Shown piece by piece: positions 23,820 to 36,411 of a stretch of 64,000 nt of DNA. The position numbers were made by a program, and so were the translations under genes. The DNA is from Helochares maculicollis (Eukaryota; Arthropoda; Insecta; Coleoptera; Hydrophilidae). Where the stretch lies: NCBI GenBank assembly GCA_033557835.1, contig JAWQRO010000020.1, forward strand, positions 1 through 64,000, written 5' to 3'. The stretch's first letter is position 1. Each line of letters opens with the position of its first letter. The notes beneath the pieces are model-generated. The model had not been told where the DNA came from, searched no databases, and saw only the letters and a program-made list of their open reading frames with translations.

Positions 23820-25150
23820 ATGGACAATGTACTTGTTCTAATACAGATAAAGTAAACGACTTTGCAGAACACCTTGAAGACAGATTTCTTCCTAATCCTA
23901 ACGATACACTAGTTGAGCCAAAAGAAGTTCCTAAAAAATTTGAACAAACCTGAATGCAAAGAAACTCGGCTTCGATCTGTTGACTGTTGCTGTACTAATG
24001 AAATTTCAAAGAAAAGCTATGGTAAAACTAACCACATTAATGAGCTCCTCAATGTGATTAAAACATATGCCATCATCTTGGAAAGTATCCAAGGTAATTA
24101 TGCTACCAAACATTTATAGAACCAACAACGATGTAGAATCATATTGGCTCATAGCTTTACCACCAATCATGACGAGACTGTTCGAAAAGCTGATCTTGAA
24201 AAGCCTTAAGTCCATCATGGTAAAATACGAACTCCTTGCAGCTCATCAGTTTGGTTTTCACAACAAACATTCAACTATCGACCAAATATACAAAATAACT
24301 GATGTCATAGAACAATCATTCGAACAGAAGTATGCTCCACATTATTTCTGGACATACCAGAAACCTTCGACCAAGTATGGCGCATCGGCTTGTTGCATAA
24401 ATTAAAATCAGCTTTTCTTGGGTCATACTATCAACTAATTGAGACATACATTAGTGAAAGACAATTTCATAATAAACACGATGATTCGAATGCAGAACTA
24501 AAAGAAATCAGAATCGCTGTACCTCAAGAAAGCGTTTGGGTTAGGTGTTGTCTTTGAGGTATGTCAACGATGTGCCAGAAACGACCAACTGCACGATTTA
24601 TACATTTGTCAACGATGTAGCAACAGACAATTCAATCAAGGAATTAGGAAGAAAAATGGAATAATCAGCAGATGTGCAAAAAATACAATATTCGCTACCA
24701 GAATAAAGTACTAAGACACATAGCTAATGACCACAAAGATGAGGCTTGTTAGATAAATTAAAATCATGGGTCATACTATCAACTAATTAGATTGTACATA
24801 AGTGATAGACAATTTCATTTTAAACACAATGATTCGTACTCAGAACTAAAAGAAAGCATAATGAGTGAATCCTAAGGAAGCGATTTGGGTCAGGTGTTGT
24901 CTCTGCTGTTTGTCAACAACGTGCCAGAATCGACCAACTACATGATTTCTACATTTGCCACCGATACCGCCGTGATGGACAATCCAATCAAAGAATCAGC
25001 AAGAAAACTGGAACAGGCAGGAGATATTATTGTGACTTGGACATGGCGGATTAAGCTTAATAAAACGAAATGAAGGTATATTAATTTTACCAACAAAAGA
25101 TCAATTAGCTATCAATCTTTCGTAATGGCGTAAGAATACGGTTGGATAAT
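23820..25150 (+). mobile_element. Jockey-like non-LTR retrotransposon relic (two joined fragments)
   Basis: Plus-strand frames show reverse transcriptase pieces: WKVSKVIMLPNIYR, AAHQFGFHNKHSTIDQIYK (RT motif), SYYQLIETYISERQFH, VPQES, and VNDVPETTNCTIYTF at the active-site motif, where FADD is lost. A piece like the C-terminal end (YNIRYQNKVLRHIAND, about 24,680-24,730) follows too early. A second, diverged copy of the RT core then starts near 24,750 (SYYQLI..LYISDRQFHF, NNVPESTNYMISTFATD). So two fragments, the first internally deleted, are joined. Many stops and frameshifts; dead. Confidence 0.82.
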
Positions 25151-26333
25151 ACAGTAAAATACAGCGGAATGACCTTCGATGAGTCAACTCAAAACAGATT
25201 TTTAATTAATCCGAACTAGTTTTTGTAACATTTATTTATAAATAACAAAAAAATATCCCAGATATACGAAATGGCTTGGCAAAAACTAGCTTCTAATCAT
25301 TCTATGGGGGAGCCTTTTCATTACTCGTTCTCTAAGTTTTTACAAACTTTCACCTATATTGTAAAAACAGCAAATGGACTTGAATTTATAGTAAAAATTT
25401 AAAAGCAATAGACTTTCGGTTTTCCGGAAAATAATGGTTTTTGCCAATTTTGTCTTCAGCTTATCCATCAACCCTATAGATTTCAATTCACGTAAGTAAA
25501 CTTTAAAGGAAAAGTGTAGACAATATAAATGTTTCTAATAAAAATTCTCCGATTGAAGAACAACTAATGTAGTTAAATAATAGTAATAAACCTTGGACTG
25601 TCAATTAAATATCTTATGGCCTTACATTGACAATTAATTCTGATAAGCCTAAGAGGTTAAAAAAATCGTGAAAAATGATAATAATAAATATTATGAAACA
25701 CTTTTTACCATAAGTGTAAATTTTTGTAACACTTTATTCCTCGTCCTACTTATGAACCAAAATTCGAATATGGGCTAATTTTTAATGTGTGTTAAAAGTT
25801 ACAATTTAAAAGTTGTATCTGAACGACTAATTTTTTAATACATTCATCACTGCCGCTTAAATGATCTTAATGTTGTCGTGTTTACATGGAGATGCACAGG
25901 CTGTATTCGAAAAATGATCAAAATGGATTCCCGGGCCATAGCCCTGTGAAATTTCGTGGAAAAATGTAGTTCGACTTTTTTCTTTATCACAATGCTTTCT
26001 CTTTACTATAAGAATGATAACGGTAACAATAGGCTTGAGAAAAGTACATTCGTATATGTCTCTACGTGAGGCAGTAATACAAAAGCATACGAAATATGAC
26101 TGGCCAAAACTTCAATGCAACAATACTTATTATTGGTTCTCAAGTTTAATTGTTGGATACACTAATAATTAAGAAAATAAAGATGTGCTAAAATGCAATT
26201 TACGAAAATCGATTAAGACTTAAGGGAGATGGTTGAAGGAGTTAAAAAAATTAAGAAATCATAGAAAAAATAGACACGCGGAAAAATGGATATTCAATAT
26301 TTGAGACAAATAACAAAGGAAGAAAGTACTTAC

Positions 26334-27533
26334 AGTTCTTGTGTTTGCAAAGATGGTTATCGGTCTCGTCAGATGGAGCACCCTTTCCAGCTTTGTTGTG
26401 CGCTCTGACTCTGAATTGGTAGACCATTTTCTCTTTAAGCCCTTCGACCTTTCCTTCGGGTGTTGGACCGTCAGTCTTAGCGACTTCCACCCAATCCCCG
26501 GTGAATTTGTCTTTCATTTCAATAGTGTAATGACTGATGGGCCTGCCACCATCGCTTTCTGGTACGGCCCATTTGAGAGTTACGCTCTTATTGTCGTAAT
26601 CAACAATTTCTGGTCTGCCTGGTGCGCCAGGCTCGTCGTATGGGTTCTTCGCCAAAATAGTGTCCTCAGTTTCGAGAGGATCGGATTCCCCTTCCTTATT
26701 CTTAGCTTTGACTCTAAACTTGTATTTCTTCTTGGGCGTGAGTCCCTTGAAGGTGAAGTTATCAACGTCTGGACCAACTTCACCAGCCGGGATCCACCTG
26801 CCAGTATCGACGTCCATTTTTTCAAGGACGTAACCCGTAACAGGAGTACCGCCGTCATCTTCAGGTTTCTTCCACTTAACCTTGACATGATCGGAACGTA
26901 CTTCTTCGACGGCCAGTGGTCCTTTGGGAGGCGTAGGCTTGTCTAGTACCACAACATCTGCCGTTCCTTCAACAGTACCTGAGCTGTTCGACAATACTAA
27001 GGTGTATTTACCACTGTCGGCACGTGTCGCTTTGCGCACTGTAATAACAGTGTTACGCTCGTACTGGTCGATTGTGATCCTTTCTTCAGCATCTTGTTTA
27101 ATCTCTTTCTTCTCTAGCATCCATTTAACTTCCGGTTCAGGTTCACCACCGTATTTAATATCGTATTTGATAACTTGACCTTTCTTGACAACGAGATTGA
27201 CAAGATCGTTACCAATGATGTAAGGTTTAACGAACCTACACTTAGCAATGATAGGTTTCGTTATGTCACTGGGTTCACCAGGACCTGCCTTATTGACTGC
27301 CTTGACCCTAAATTCGTACTGCTTGTTTTCTTCCAATCCAGGTACCGTTCCGGCTAATTTGTCGCCAGGAACTTCAATACCTTTAACCCAGTCCTTACCG
27401 AACTTTTCTTTGAACTCAATGACGTAGCCGGTGATCGGAGCACCACCATCGCTGTCGGGTTTTTCCCAAGTGAGATCAGCGTGATCTTTGTCCCAATCGA
27501 CAACATCGACGTTATTAGGCTTGCTTGGTTCAT
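26334..27533 (-). CDS. bt: Projectin exon 50: Fn-Ig-Fn-Fn
   Basis: 399 codons: Fn (DEPSKPNNVDVVDWDKDHAD), Ig (YIIGNDLVNLVVKKGQ, VKWMLEKKEI, SGKYTLVLSN), Fn (KPTPPKGPLAVEEVRSD), Fn (DEPGAPGRPEIVDYDNKSV). Each Fn has the W-x-x-P, DGGxPIxxY and YxFRVRAxNxAG landmarks. Acceptor TTACAG, donor T|GTAAGT. Confidence 0.96.
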
Positions 27534-28189
27534 CTGTAATTTAAAGTGGAAGATGAAATTTGTTCTCGAGGGTACAAATCAGTGGAAATAGAATAATAAA
27601 ATATCGTCATTCTGCACGTCCAACTGCACTAGCCCAAAAATCGAATTTTCGTTATACATTTCAAATTTAACACAAATGCAAAAATTGAATAATTGAAGTA
27701 TAACAGGAAACTGGAAATCGACGTATTTGCAAAATCCTGATGGGCTATAATAAAACAAAACTGAAAAAATGTTCACAGAAGATTTAAAATTACATTAGAT
27801 CAAATAGGAAAATTTTCTCAACAAAAAAAAATGTTAAAACAGCAAAACTACATTATGATATTAAATTATGGAAAATTTGAAAACTTGTGTTTGTGTTCAA
27901 GAATAAGTACTACGAAGCTGTTTAATTGTAAGTTTGTTTAAAATTATTGTATTAAGTATTTGTGTCTAGGTGAGTGTATTTGTGTATTAAATATATATGA
28001 CTATAAACACATACACAGCACCCCTTTTCTCGCAGCAAAAAGGGCATGTATGTAGATATATTCATACGTTTTATGCCATACTATTAAAATCAAGCAACAG
28101 CTTTCAAAAAAATACCAAAACTAATCCCGTTTCGTTGCCACTGTAGACGTGATCATGGCAAATTTCACTCCCTGTAAATAAAAACATAC

Positions 28190-28357
28190 CCCAAGGATCT
28201 TTAGCCAATACAGGTTTGCCGAATACTGCCGGTTCGCTCGAACCGAGCTTGTTAACAGCTCGGATTCGGAACTTATAAGTCTTCTTAGGAATTAGACCTT
28301 CCACCTTAAAGGAAGTTGGTTCACCAACATTCACTTGTCCTACGTTCTCAAATCCAG
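28190..28357 (-). CDS. bt: Projectin exon 49: second half of the first Fn domain
   Basis: GFENVGQVNVGEPTSFKVEG, then KTYKFRIRAVNKLGSSEPAV and KPVLAKDPW, the usual F-G strands and linker of a projectin Fn. Donor G|GTATGT. Confidence 0.93.
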
Positions 28358-28419
28358 CTGCAAATTAATAAATTAGATGTATTTTGCTTCACTTTCTTAC
28401 CTTCGACCGACTAGACTAC

Positions 28420-28767
28420 CTTTCAAGCTGATATCTTGTCTTTCAATTACATAGTGCAGCAAAGGAGAACCACCATCATCCATAGGTGGCTTCCACGACA
28501 CCACGCAAGAAGTTTGGAACACGTCCTTTACATCGACATCTTGAGGAGGCGATGGCACGTCTTGCATAGTAATGTTAACATCTTTGACATCTTCGCCTTG
28601 CCCGTTGGACAATTTGACTTGGTAAGGACCTGATTGGTCACGAGTCGGTTTCTTGATTTTGAAGGTAACTTTCTCTTCGCCGACCACAACTTCAACTTCT
28701 TTAGGCCCCAGGACTTTGCCATCCTTAATAAGTTTACCCTCGACTGGGGTTTGCCTCGTTCCGGTAA
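28420..28767 (-). CDS. bt: Projectin exon 48: end of an Ig and first half of the first Fn domain
   Basis: TGTRQTPVEGKLIKDGKVLG...SGPYQVKLSNGQGEDV ends the last Ig before the core. VPSPPQDVDVKDVFQTSCVV then SWKPPMDDGGSPLLHYVIER starts the first Fn. The phase-compatible donor is G|GTAGTC; a stronger-looking GTAAGA 21 nt downstream would shift the frame. Confidence 0.9.
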
Positions 28768-28823
28768 CTGCAACCAAGGATAGCTTTACGCTTCGGCACA
28801 AACTAAAAATGTACATCACTTAC

Positions 28824-29177
28824 CTTTATATGGTACCTCCATAATAATAGGTCTATCAATTGGCGCTTCGAAGTTAGCTGGGAAGTCAATTTCAGGTTTG
28901 CTTTCTCCCTTCTTGACGTTCAATTTCATGGTAGATTCCAACTTGCCCGACTCGCATTTTATTTCACCGTCGTCACCCATCTCCAGCTTGTTGAATACCA
29001 ATTGATGTTTGCCGCCGCCCAAGTTCTTGATCTCAATACGATCTGATGGCTCAATGGGTTTGCCATTAAAGCTCCATTCAGCCGGGGCGGTTTGATCTTG
29101 CAATTCGATGTCCAAAACGAGTTTTTCGCGCTCGACTGCTACTGTGTCCTTAAGTTTCTTGTTGAAACGATTTTGAT
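28824..29177 (-). CDS. bt: Projectin exon 47: one Ig and the start of the next
   Basis: QNRFNKKLKDTVAVEREKLV, AEWSFNGKPIEPSD and DDGEIKCESGKLEST make one Ig. Then KPEIDFPANFEAPIDRPIIM and EVPYKG open the next. Acceptor ATTGCAG, donor G|GTAAGT. Confidence 0.93.
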
Positions 29178-29389
29178 CTGCAATGAATGCGAGTGATTAA
29201 TAAACTACTTATCTAAGTTTACTTAAAGAGACTGTCAAAGGTATTCAGTGGTCACTTAAAACATCCTCTTATTGGTATTACAAGAACTAGGGGATGTCAA
29301 AGGTGTCCAATAAATAGCGAAATTAAAAGATAAGAGATATTAATATTCCAGCTGTCTATTAGATATGCAAGATATGAAGAAATACTTAC

Positions 29390-30086
29390 AGTTGACAATG
29401 ATTTCAGCTTCCGTCTTGTCAGCATTGGAAACGCACTTGTACATTCCAGCGTCAGTAACTTTGGCGTCTTTGATGACCAGCTTGCGCTTCCTTCCTTCCT
29501 TACTGATCCTTAACCTCTTGTCAGGTTTAATTTCTTGGTCTCCTTTGAACCATTTCACGTCACCACCAGCGTCATCAAGCTCGCAAAGAAGAACGATATC
29601 GTCTTTCTCAACGTGCTGTTGATGCTTTAGGATCTTAACGAATTTGTAAGGATACTCAACAATTTTGACATCTGTTGTAGTTTTGTCCGGTTGTTTTTCC
29701 AACTTACAGGAATATTCGCCGGCGTCTTCTAAGATGCAGTTCTTGATAGTGAGTCTGCATACGCCGGCGATATCTTTGGAAATTTGGTATTTATCTCCAT
29801 CTTCCAGCTTTGTGGTACCTTTGTACCAACCAACTTGGGCCATGCTGGAACTGACTTGACATTCTAGTTGCGTTTCATGTTTCGTAAATCCATCGTATTT
29901 CTTTTTCAATGGTTTGACGAAAGAATAGCATGGATCAGGATCATCGACGTTGAGGTAAGCAGTGCAAGAAACACCGGAAATTTCAATCGTGTATTTTCCA
30001 GTGTCGTCTACTTTAGGATTCATGATAATCAACTGGTAGCAATCGGCTTCATTCTTGAATTTATATTTACTGCCGGGGAACAGCTC
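29390..30086 (-). CDS. bt: Projectin exon 46: two and a half Ig domains
   Basis: ELFPGSKYKFKNEADCY...VDDTGKYTIEISGVSC completes the Ig of exon 45. It is followed by two full Ig domains: YSFVKPLKKKYDGFTKHETQ (QVGWYKG, GEYSCKLE) and YPYKFVKILKHQQHVEKDD (DVKWFKG, GMYKCVSN). Acceptor TTTTTGCAG, donor T|GTAAGT. Confidence 0.95.
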
Positions 30087-31329
30087 CTGCAAAAATAACA
30101 TTTTAGATTAGTTTAGAACCACAGTACTTTATTCAGCTTAGTAGTAAATAGTAATAGTAAATCAAATACTTTGGTGTTGAGTAAGATTCGTTGTTAATTA
30201 TCGTCATCGTAGACATTCTATTAGATATTGAATGAATGCAGCCACATTCGTGTTTTGTAGACAACTTTTAGATGATATAGTTCAATTGAATTGAATCTAA
30301 ACGCAGATAAAGAACAAATACAAATTTTGTAAAAATGAAATGCCAGAATGTAGCTGCAGGTAGCAGAGTTTTAACATTGATTGTATTATCAATATAAGTA
30401 TGAAAAACTAATATTTTGGTTAAATACATCGCAGAATTTGCATGATCTTTTGCTTTCTCTTGTCTATTTTGTCCATATCATTCAGTTATTAGACGAGATA
30501 AAGAGAAGGCTAAATACTTATACCAGAGTTTAAAAAAATGGGGATGCCATCAATGAAAATGAAAATGAGTAAACTTTCTTCTTCAAAAATAAAAGCGACA
30601 TGTTTTGACGTTTCCTGCAAATTTCTTTGGGAAATGCTGAATATTTTTGGACAAATATGGGTATTTTAAACATTCTGATACTGTGAATAAAATATTAGAT
30701 GGAGTAAAAATTTTATAGCTCCAATGATCACATTTACTAATTTCCAAGTATTCTCATTTTTCTAGCATATTTCTAAATACTTATAGTCTTGAATTAATTT
30801 ATGGTCGTTGGGGTGATTCTAACATTTGGTTTTTTGTAAGGTTGATTGACTCGTGCGTAATCCACAATTTTAATTTAATTATTCTAATAGTTTGTTTCAA
30901 CGTTGACTCACTAGAGCATTGCATCTGGGAATTTATGTAACTTTTTAAGTATCTTTCGATATAACTATGTCCTCGCATTTTTTGTAGCTATTTAGTAGTT
31001 GTAGTTTATTAGCGGCGGTTTATTTACTTATATGCTACTTTCGACGCCAACTAAACATGTGAAGTGAATCGAGATGTCAATTTTTAGAATAGCAGATTTT
31101 AAATACTTTATTGCATATTCTTTTTTGATTTGCATCATAACACGATCAGTACATGAACCAATCTCTGGTTGGTCTATTTATGCACGGTATGAATCCATGC
31201 CCGTCTACTAGATTTAGGTAACACAACTGTGTCATGTACATTACATAAGGCAAAAGATTTGAGTTTGATCAAATATGCTCCATTTTCTTAGATAACCATT
31301 GTTTATTTTCAAGGCGATTTCATAAATCC

Positions 31330-32016
31330 GGCTTTGAAGAAGTCCTTAACGGTAAAAATCAGCTTATTTGGTCAAGCCTCTTTTAAAGCCAATTTTTTAC
31401 CATCAAGAAAATTTTGCAAATGCTTGAAAATATGATTATCGTTTGGTCTGGGCTATACGATGGGTACAATATATGTTTCCATCCAAGATTTTGGGACTAC
31501 TGGTGCGTCGTTAAAAATATTTGCGGCCTGGCGTTATCGTGATGGAACACAACACCCCTCCTATTGGGAAATTCTGGATGCATCTCGTCAATAGGCTGCG
31601 TCAATGTGACCAATTGTCAATAGTATAGTTCCAAATTGAGTAATTAGCTTGATAGGAGCAGCTCATAGAGGGAGATCCCCAGCCGATTCCGCCAAAGATA
31701 CAGTAAAACCTTCTTGGTGGTCAATCCAAGCTTGACGATTATTTGGGCCGTCAAAGCACACTTGGACCACGATTTTTTTGCGTGTCATTCTCGTATGTGA
31801 CCCATTTTCATTGACAGTCACTATATACTTGAAAGTACGCTTAAGCAAAAAGTCGTTGACATCAACCATTTCCAAACAATTTTTTGCATCGATTGATGTA
31901 TCACCCATCTTCATCTGCAGACCAGCCTGGCTTTTGTAAATTTTGCTTTTCTGGCTAGTCTTCAGTTCCTGGGTAATGGAATAAGTATTTGCATGCGAGT
32001 CTGAATTGATTGTCAT
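31330..32016 (-). mobile_element. Decayed mariner transposase
   Basis: In several shifted minus-strand frames the sequence reads LLKRTFKYIVTVNENGSHT, RRGVVFHHDNARPQIFL and WKHILYPSYSPDQT, corresponding to FLxRxVTGDEKW, the VxFHxDNARPH block and HPPYSPDLAP of mariner transposases. At least three frameshifts and stops. It sits directly beside the Jockey-like relic at 32.1 kb. Confidence 0.8.
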
Positions 32017-32079
32017 GATTTTATCAAAATTGTCGGGAAGTAATTGGTATTAGAGCTATTAGCCGATGTTATTATGTTT

Positions 32080-33700
32080 CGTTGTGGATTTAACCGGGTT
32101 TTGGTAGCATAACTACCTCCGATACTTTACAAGATTCTGGTACATGTTTTAAGCTCATTGAGGCGTTCATTAATGTGGTTAATTTAACAATCGTTTTTCT
32201 GTGAAAGTTCTTTGGTATAGATACCAAGCAGCAGATCAAAGCCGGGTGCTTTTTTCTTATTGAGATTTGTTCAAATTTCTTTTGATGCAACTAGTGGAAC
32301 TGTATCATCGTACTCATTTGGTCTAAGTTCAGGTAGATTGTTTTTGGATAAAGAAGAAACTTGCTTTCAAGGGGTTCGGCAGACTCGTTTGCCTTATCAG
32401 TATTATTAAGAGATCACTGACCATTGCCTTTTCGTAGAGGAGCTATCTGTGAGAAAGGACGTTTCAACGACTTTGTGGTTTTCCACATAGAATATTCTGT
32501 ATTGCTCTTTGATGTAGATCATTAATATATTTATCGATTGAGGACTCTTGAAGATTCTGCCAATCTATTCAAGTGAGTTTTGTCTTGCGGTGCACGGGTT
32601 AGGTGCCCCCGTCTTCTGAGTCTACGTTTTTTGCAAATCATATACCAACTTTTTTTTGGATAGTTCGGTCTCTTGAGTATTTTTTATGATGGGCGTTCTT
32701 TTCTAGGCTGAGGGATGAACAGATGAGGTAAAGTTGTACACCTCACTTTCAAGTTGATCAATTGTTTTTAGCGAGACATCCTAGTTAATAGTATTTTCTA
32801 GAAGAGAGTTGAAATAGTTCCAATCTATGTGTTTGTTTGTTAAGATAGGATTTGGATTTTCGTTATGATATATTCAATTGGTGGGGGATCGGAGTTTAGA
32901 TCATAAATTGTGATACTTAGCTTCAAGTTTGTCGAATCGCTGTATTATTGTTGCAAGATCGTATCTATTCGGTTTTGATTTTTTTTATTAGCGCTTAGTT
33001 GTGTCTGTCTATTTGAATTTATACTTGTTGATTTGCCCATGCTTGATTGGTACCATGCTAGACTATAAAGAACTGATATTGTTTTTCCTAACGACTTTTT
33101 TGTGTTGGCTGCCTCTTGTCAGCAGCATTTCTAAGTTTCACCAACTCCTTGTTGACTACACAGCCACGATAGTAGGTGGAATGCTTGTCTCCGCTGGGCC
33201 TTTTTGGTTCTGCTTGTTGGATTTTTCTACAATCCTTGGATAGGTATTGCTTTCCACATTTAAAGCACCATGAAGCTTTATGGCCAAAAATTTGAAAGTG
33301 GACATATTGCTGGCAGCATTTGATTTGTGGTATGGTTTTATTTTTTTGCAGTAGTTCTATTTTTACTTTAGATTTCATCACTGATTTAAGTTATATATTT
33401 TATCAATATCCATTTCACTGACAAGTGATGCAATAAATATGCCTAGTGGGACTATTCCCTGCAATCACTTATCTCTAAATTCTGATTTCAGTTTTGCACT
33501 AAGCCAATTTTGTTAATTGGCGGCATTATTTGCTTTCAAGCCTACTTGATTTAAGTGTGTAATGACGTTTCCAGGGTCAATAGAGTAATGGAGGTCCTTC
33601 ACCACTACGTTGATGTCTCGTGTCTGTATAACTTCGTATGAAGACCACTATATTACTCTGTTATCCGAAAGTGTGGTGTGTCCACTACATATTTTTGTCT
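32080..33700 (-). mobile_element. Jockey-like non-LTR retrotransposon relic (ORF1 plus RT start)
   Basis: Around 33,090-33,640 the minus strand encodes a gag-like ORF1 with VVKDLHYSIDPGNVITHLNQ, then zinc-knuckle remnants (CCQQYVHFQIFGHKASWC, CFKCGKQYLSKDC, HSTYYRGCVV). At 32,090-32,290 an RT start is seen (VKLTTLMNASMSLKHVPESC, KVSEVVMLPKPG). It matches the family at 23.8 kb but lies in the opposite orientation. Several stops; inactive. Confidence 0.78.
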
Positions 33701-34541
33701 TCGTTGCATTAGTTCTGAATTTGATGGTGTTGAATAGTTTGCTTTGATAGCAATCAGCTGCGATGTTTGCAGTTGCAAATGCATTCAGCATTTGCAGATA
33801 GTTTATCATGTGTCCTATTACAATTGGTGCCTGTTTTTTTGTATATAATCTGGCATTTGTTTCTTATTGCTCACCCGATTGTGGGTGCTGATTGTTTTTC
33901 TGACGTGTGAGTTCTGGAAATCTCCATAATTTTTTTCTCTCTCTTTGTTTCTCACATATCAATTCAGTTTTGCGGGCGAGTTCCTCTTCGTCCGCTTCAG
34001 ATTTGTTGTTATTAATGTTGGCTTAATTATTCCAGTTAATATTGTTAATGTGCCTTTTTAAGCTAAGTATTTCTTGTTGTATTTCGCCGCTTCAAGACTT
34101 TTCTTTTTGTTTAATACCCCTCGTTGTACAATATTTTAATGTTGTTGAGTTAAGAGAAAATAATTGAATTTAAAATATTTAATTTTTCTTTGCCACGACT
34201 ATCAACAGTGCTTTATATGAAAGAGATTGATATAAAATTTTGATTTTCAGGCAATTACTGCATTGATGCCTTGAGATGACGATAATTATTTATATGTTAG
34301 AAGAAACTAAATGTAAACAAAAACCATACTAATTTGGAAGCAATTGCTTGGTGAGATTATTTAACTTTAATAGTTTTTGCATCAAAATACAACGGAGGGA
34401 ATTTAAGCTAAAGTTCAGGCAAGCACACGCTTCAACAATAGTACTGAAGACTGAATCCAAATATTTCAATAACATTTACCGGCTAAACGAGATTTGAAAA
34501 TCTCTATGTTAATTAACATTGATAATGATGGCATTACTTAC

Positions 34542-34667
34542 ATCTTTCCTTAGCAACCATTTGGGCTTGCAATTGGCCTTGGAGAAATTACATTCGAAAA
34601 CCACCTTCTTGTCTTTGCCCTCCTTGGCATATTTATCAGTAAGGGGTTTCAAGAACGTTTCCACTTT
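34542..34667 (-). CDS. bt: Projectin exon 45: first half of an Ig
   Basis: 42 codons: KVETFLKPLTDKYAKEGKDK, then VVFECNFSKANCKPKWLLRK with the first cysteine and core tryptophan. Acceptor TTTATAG, donor GAT|GTAAGT; phase 0 into exon 46. Confidence 0.92.
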
Positions 34668-35522
34668 CTATAAAAATATTTAAAGCAAAAATTAGTTACA
34701 CTCATTTACACCTAAAATTGATCTAACGATCAACATAATTATAGATGCTTCGTGCTAAAATTGTAGTCATCACCTTAAAAAATACACTGAAAAAGAAAAA
34801 AGCAGATCTCCTCAAAAATTGTCGCATTGCGCAAAAATGTCGAAAGGGCCAACCAACAAAAATTTCGATAAAATCGTGATATCGCCAAAAAACCAAAATA
34901 ATGGAAAAATACAAGAAAGTACAAAATAAGGTGCGTCAAAAATTTCAAAACATTTGTGTCACAAGTAGGAAGGGACAAAATAATCAAAAGAACAAAAATA
35001 ACACAGGCTCTAAATTGAGCAAAAATCCACCCGTAGGCAAAAATGTTGAAAATCGCAAAAATGTGTACATCTTCAAAAACACCGCAGCAAAAAATAAGTC
35101 GGATGGCCGATGAAAATTGTTCTTGCAAACATATATACAATTGTTTTAAAATTCCAGGAAACATTCTCATAATGTTCCAAAAAACTTTGTACCACCAACA
35201 TGCATACATCGTCCGAAAAATTGACACAACAGCTATATTGGAATTTAACAAATATGCAGGCCAACTTGCTTTTACTAGAAATCATATATCCAACATATTT
35301 CTGAATATCCTTTATGAAGTTTTAAATTATATTTGTGAGCCAAACGTTTATACGAGCCATATATGACAATATCGTCACCCAAATTTTGAAAATTAGTCAA
35401 TGAACCAATATTGAAGCATTTGTATTGAATATAAAATTACATCCATCTTTCTAGTAAAAACAACTGTTAATTTTGGATCGGACAGTAAGGGGAATAACCG
35501 TGCATATTCAGACTTGGCCAAC

Positions 35523-35603
35523 CTCCTTCTTTTCGTAATGATGTAAAACGGGCCAATCAGGTATTAATTCGGCCAATGACGGTCTTCTTGATGATGTAGG
35601 GGT
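35523..35603 (-). CDS. bt: Projectin exon 44: RRPSL-ELIPDWP exon
   Basis: 27 codons: TPTSSRRPSLAELIPDWPVL then HHYEKKE. Acceptor TTTATAG, donor GAG|GTTGGC, identical to the donor hexamer of exon 43. Phase 0. Paralogue of exon 43. Confidence 0.78.
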
Positions 35604-36327
35604 CTATAAAGAAAAACTGCACCTTAGATATCCAGACCTGGCTAAACATTCTCAACCCAGCCACACACTCACTGTTACTCAAAAGGGGCTACAGAATAAA
35701 AAAGAAAAGAGGTAGAAAGAGACACATGCATTTCAAATGCTCCAAGTGAATATATAAACTTTTTGTTTAGAATCTAGGGTGGGGTATACAGGCAATAAAT
35801 ACAGTAAATTTGGCAAACAACTTTTAGGCGGTATGTTAGTTGAATGTTATGTACAAGAAGGTCACAAAGTGATGTAGGGTTTTAGTAAAATAAAACTTAG
35901 ATTAAAACAAATAATATTCAAAATGGTTGACTTTACTCAACATTAGGCAGAACGAGAAAAGTGACTCCAGTGGACTGTTATAAAAGACAGTAAAGTTTAT
36001 ATATACATTTGGACTGTATGGAATATATAGTTTTGAGATTATTTGTTTTTTGAATTGTCCTCTAAGCATTTTTGTGTTATTTTACCAAAATCGATACTAG
36101 TTTTGAGTGGTGTTTCACCCGAATTGTTTTCAGTATAAATAATTTCGAATTCTCAAATTTTGCGAGTTTCTTTCGACTGAATATGTTTTTAATATGCTAC
36201 ATAAGCAGTTCTTCAAGCTAGTTTAGCTTGCGAAATTGGATCTGCCTACGTTGCGATTTTTGAACGGCATTCAAAAGACAAATAATTTCCTTATCAGTTC
36301 AAAAATCACTGAGTAAGTAATGCCAAC

Positions 36328-36411
36328 CTTTTCGATTTCAGCAGCTATAAGCGTAGGCCAATCCAGTATTAATTCATGAAGCGATGGGCGTCGCTGGATA
36401 CTTACAAGTTC
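36328..36411 (-). CDS. bt: Projectin exon 43: RRPSL-ELILDWP exon
   Basis: 28 codons: ELVSIQRRPSLHELILDWPT then LIAAEIEK. Acceptor GCTTTTAG, donor AAG|GTTGGC, phase 0. It aligns with exon 44 over RRPSLxELIxDWPxL, which chance open sequence would not do. Easily missed because it is short and isolated in a large intron. Confidence 0.78.

Larger units (their letters stand above)
22233..26333 (-). other. bt: Projectin intron 50/51
   Basis: 4.1 kb, holding the 93-bp tandem repeat and the Jockey-like relic; otherwise AT-rich sequence with nothing recognised (22,680-23,820 and 25,150-26,333). Confidence 0.85.
30087..34541 (-). other. bt: Projectin intron 45/46
   Basis: 4.45 kb splitting an Ig domain; contains the mariner and Jockey-like relics at 31.3-33.7 kb. 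30,087-31,300 and 33,700-34,541 show nothing coding. Confidence 0.85.

Noticed and set aside
24067..24405. Reverse transcriptase frame as a host gene
   Set aside because: Motifs and the stops and frame changes around it identify it as a retrotransposon relic.
34775..35251. 158-codon hydrophobic open frame on the minus strand
   Set aside because: Arises from A-rich plus-strand sequence in an intron; no domain, no splice link to projectin. Overlapping plus-strand frames look equally random.
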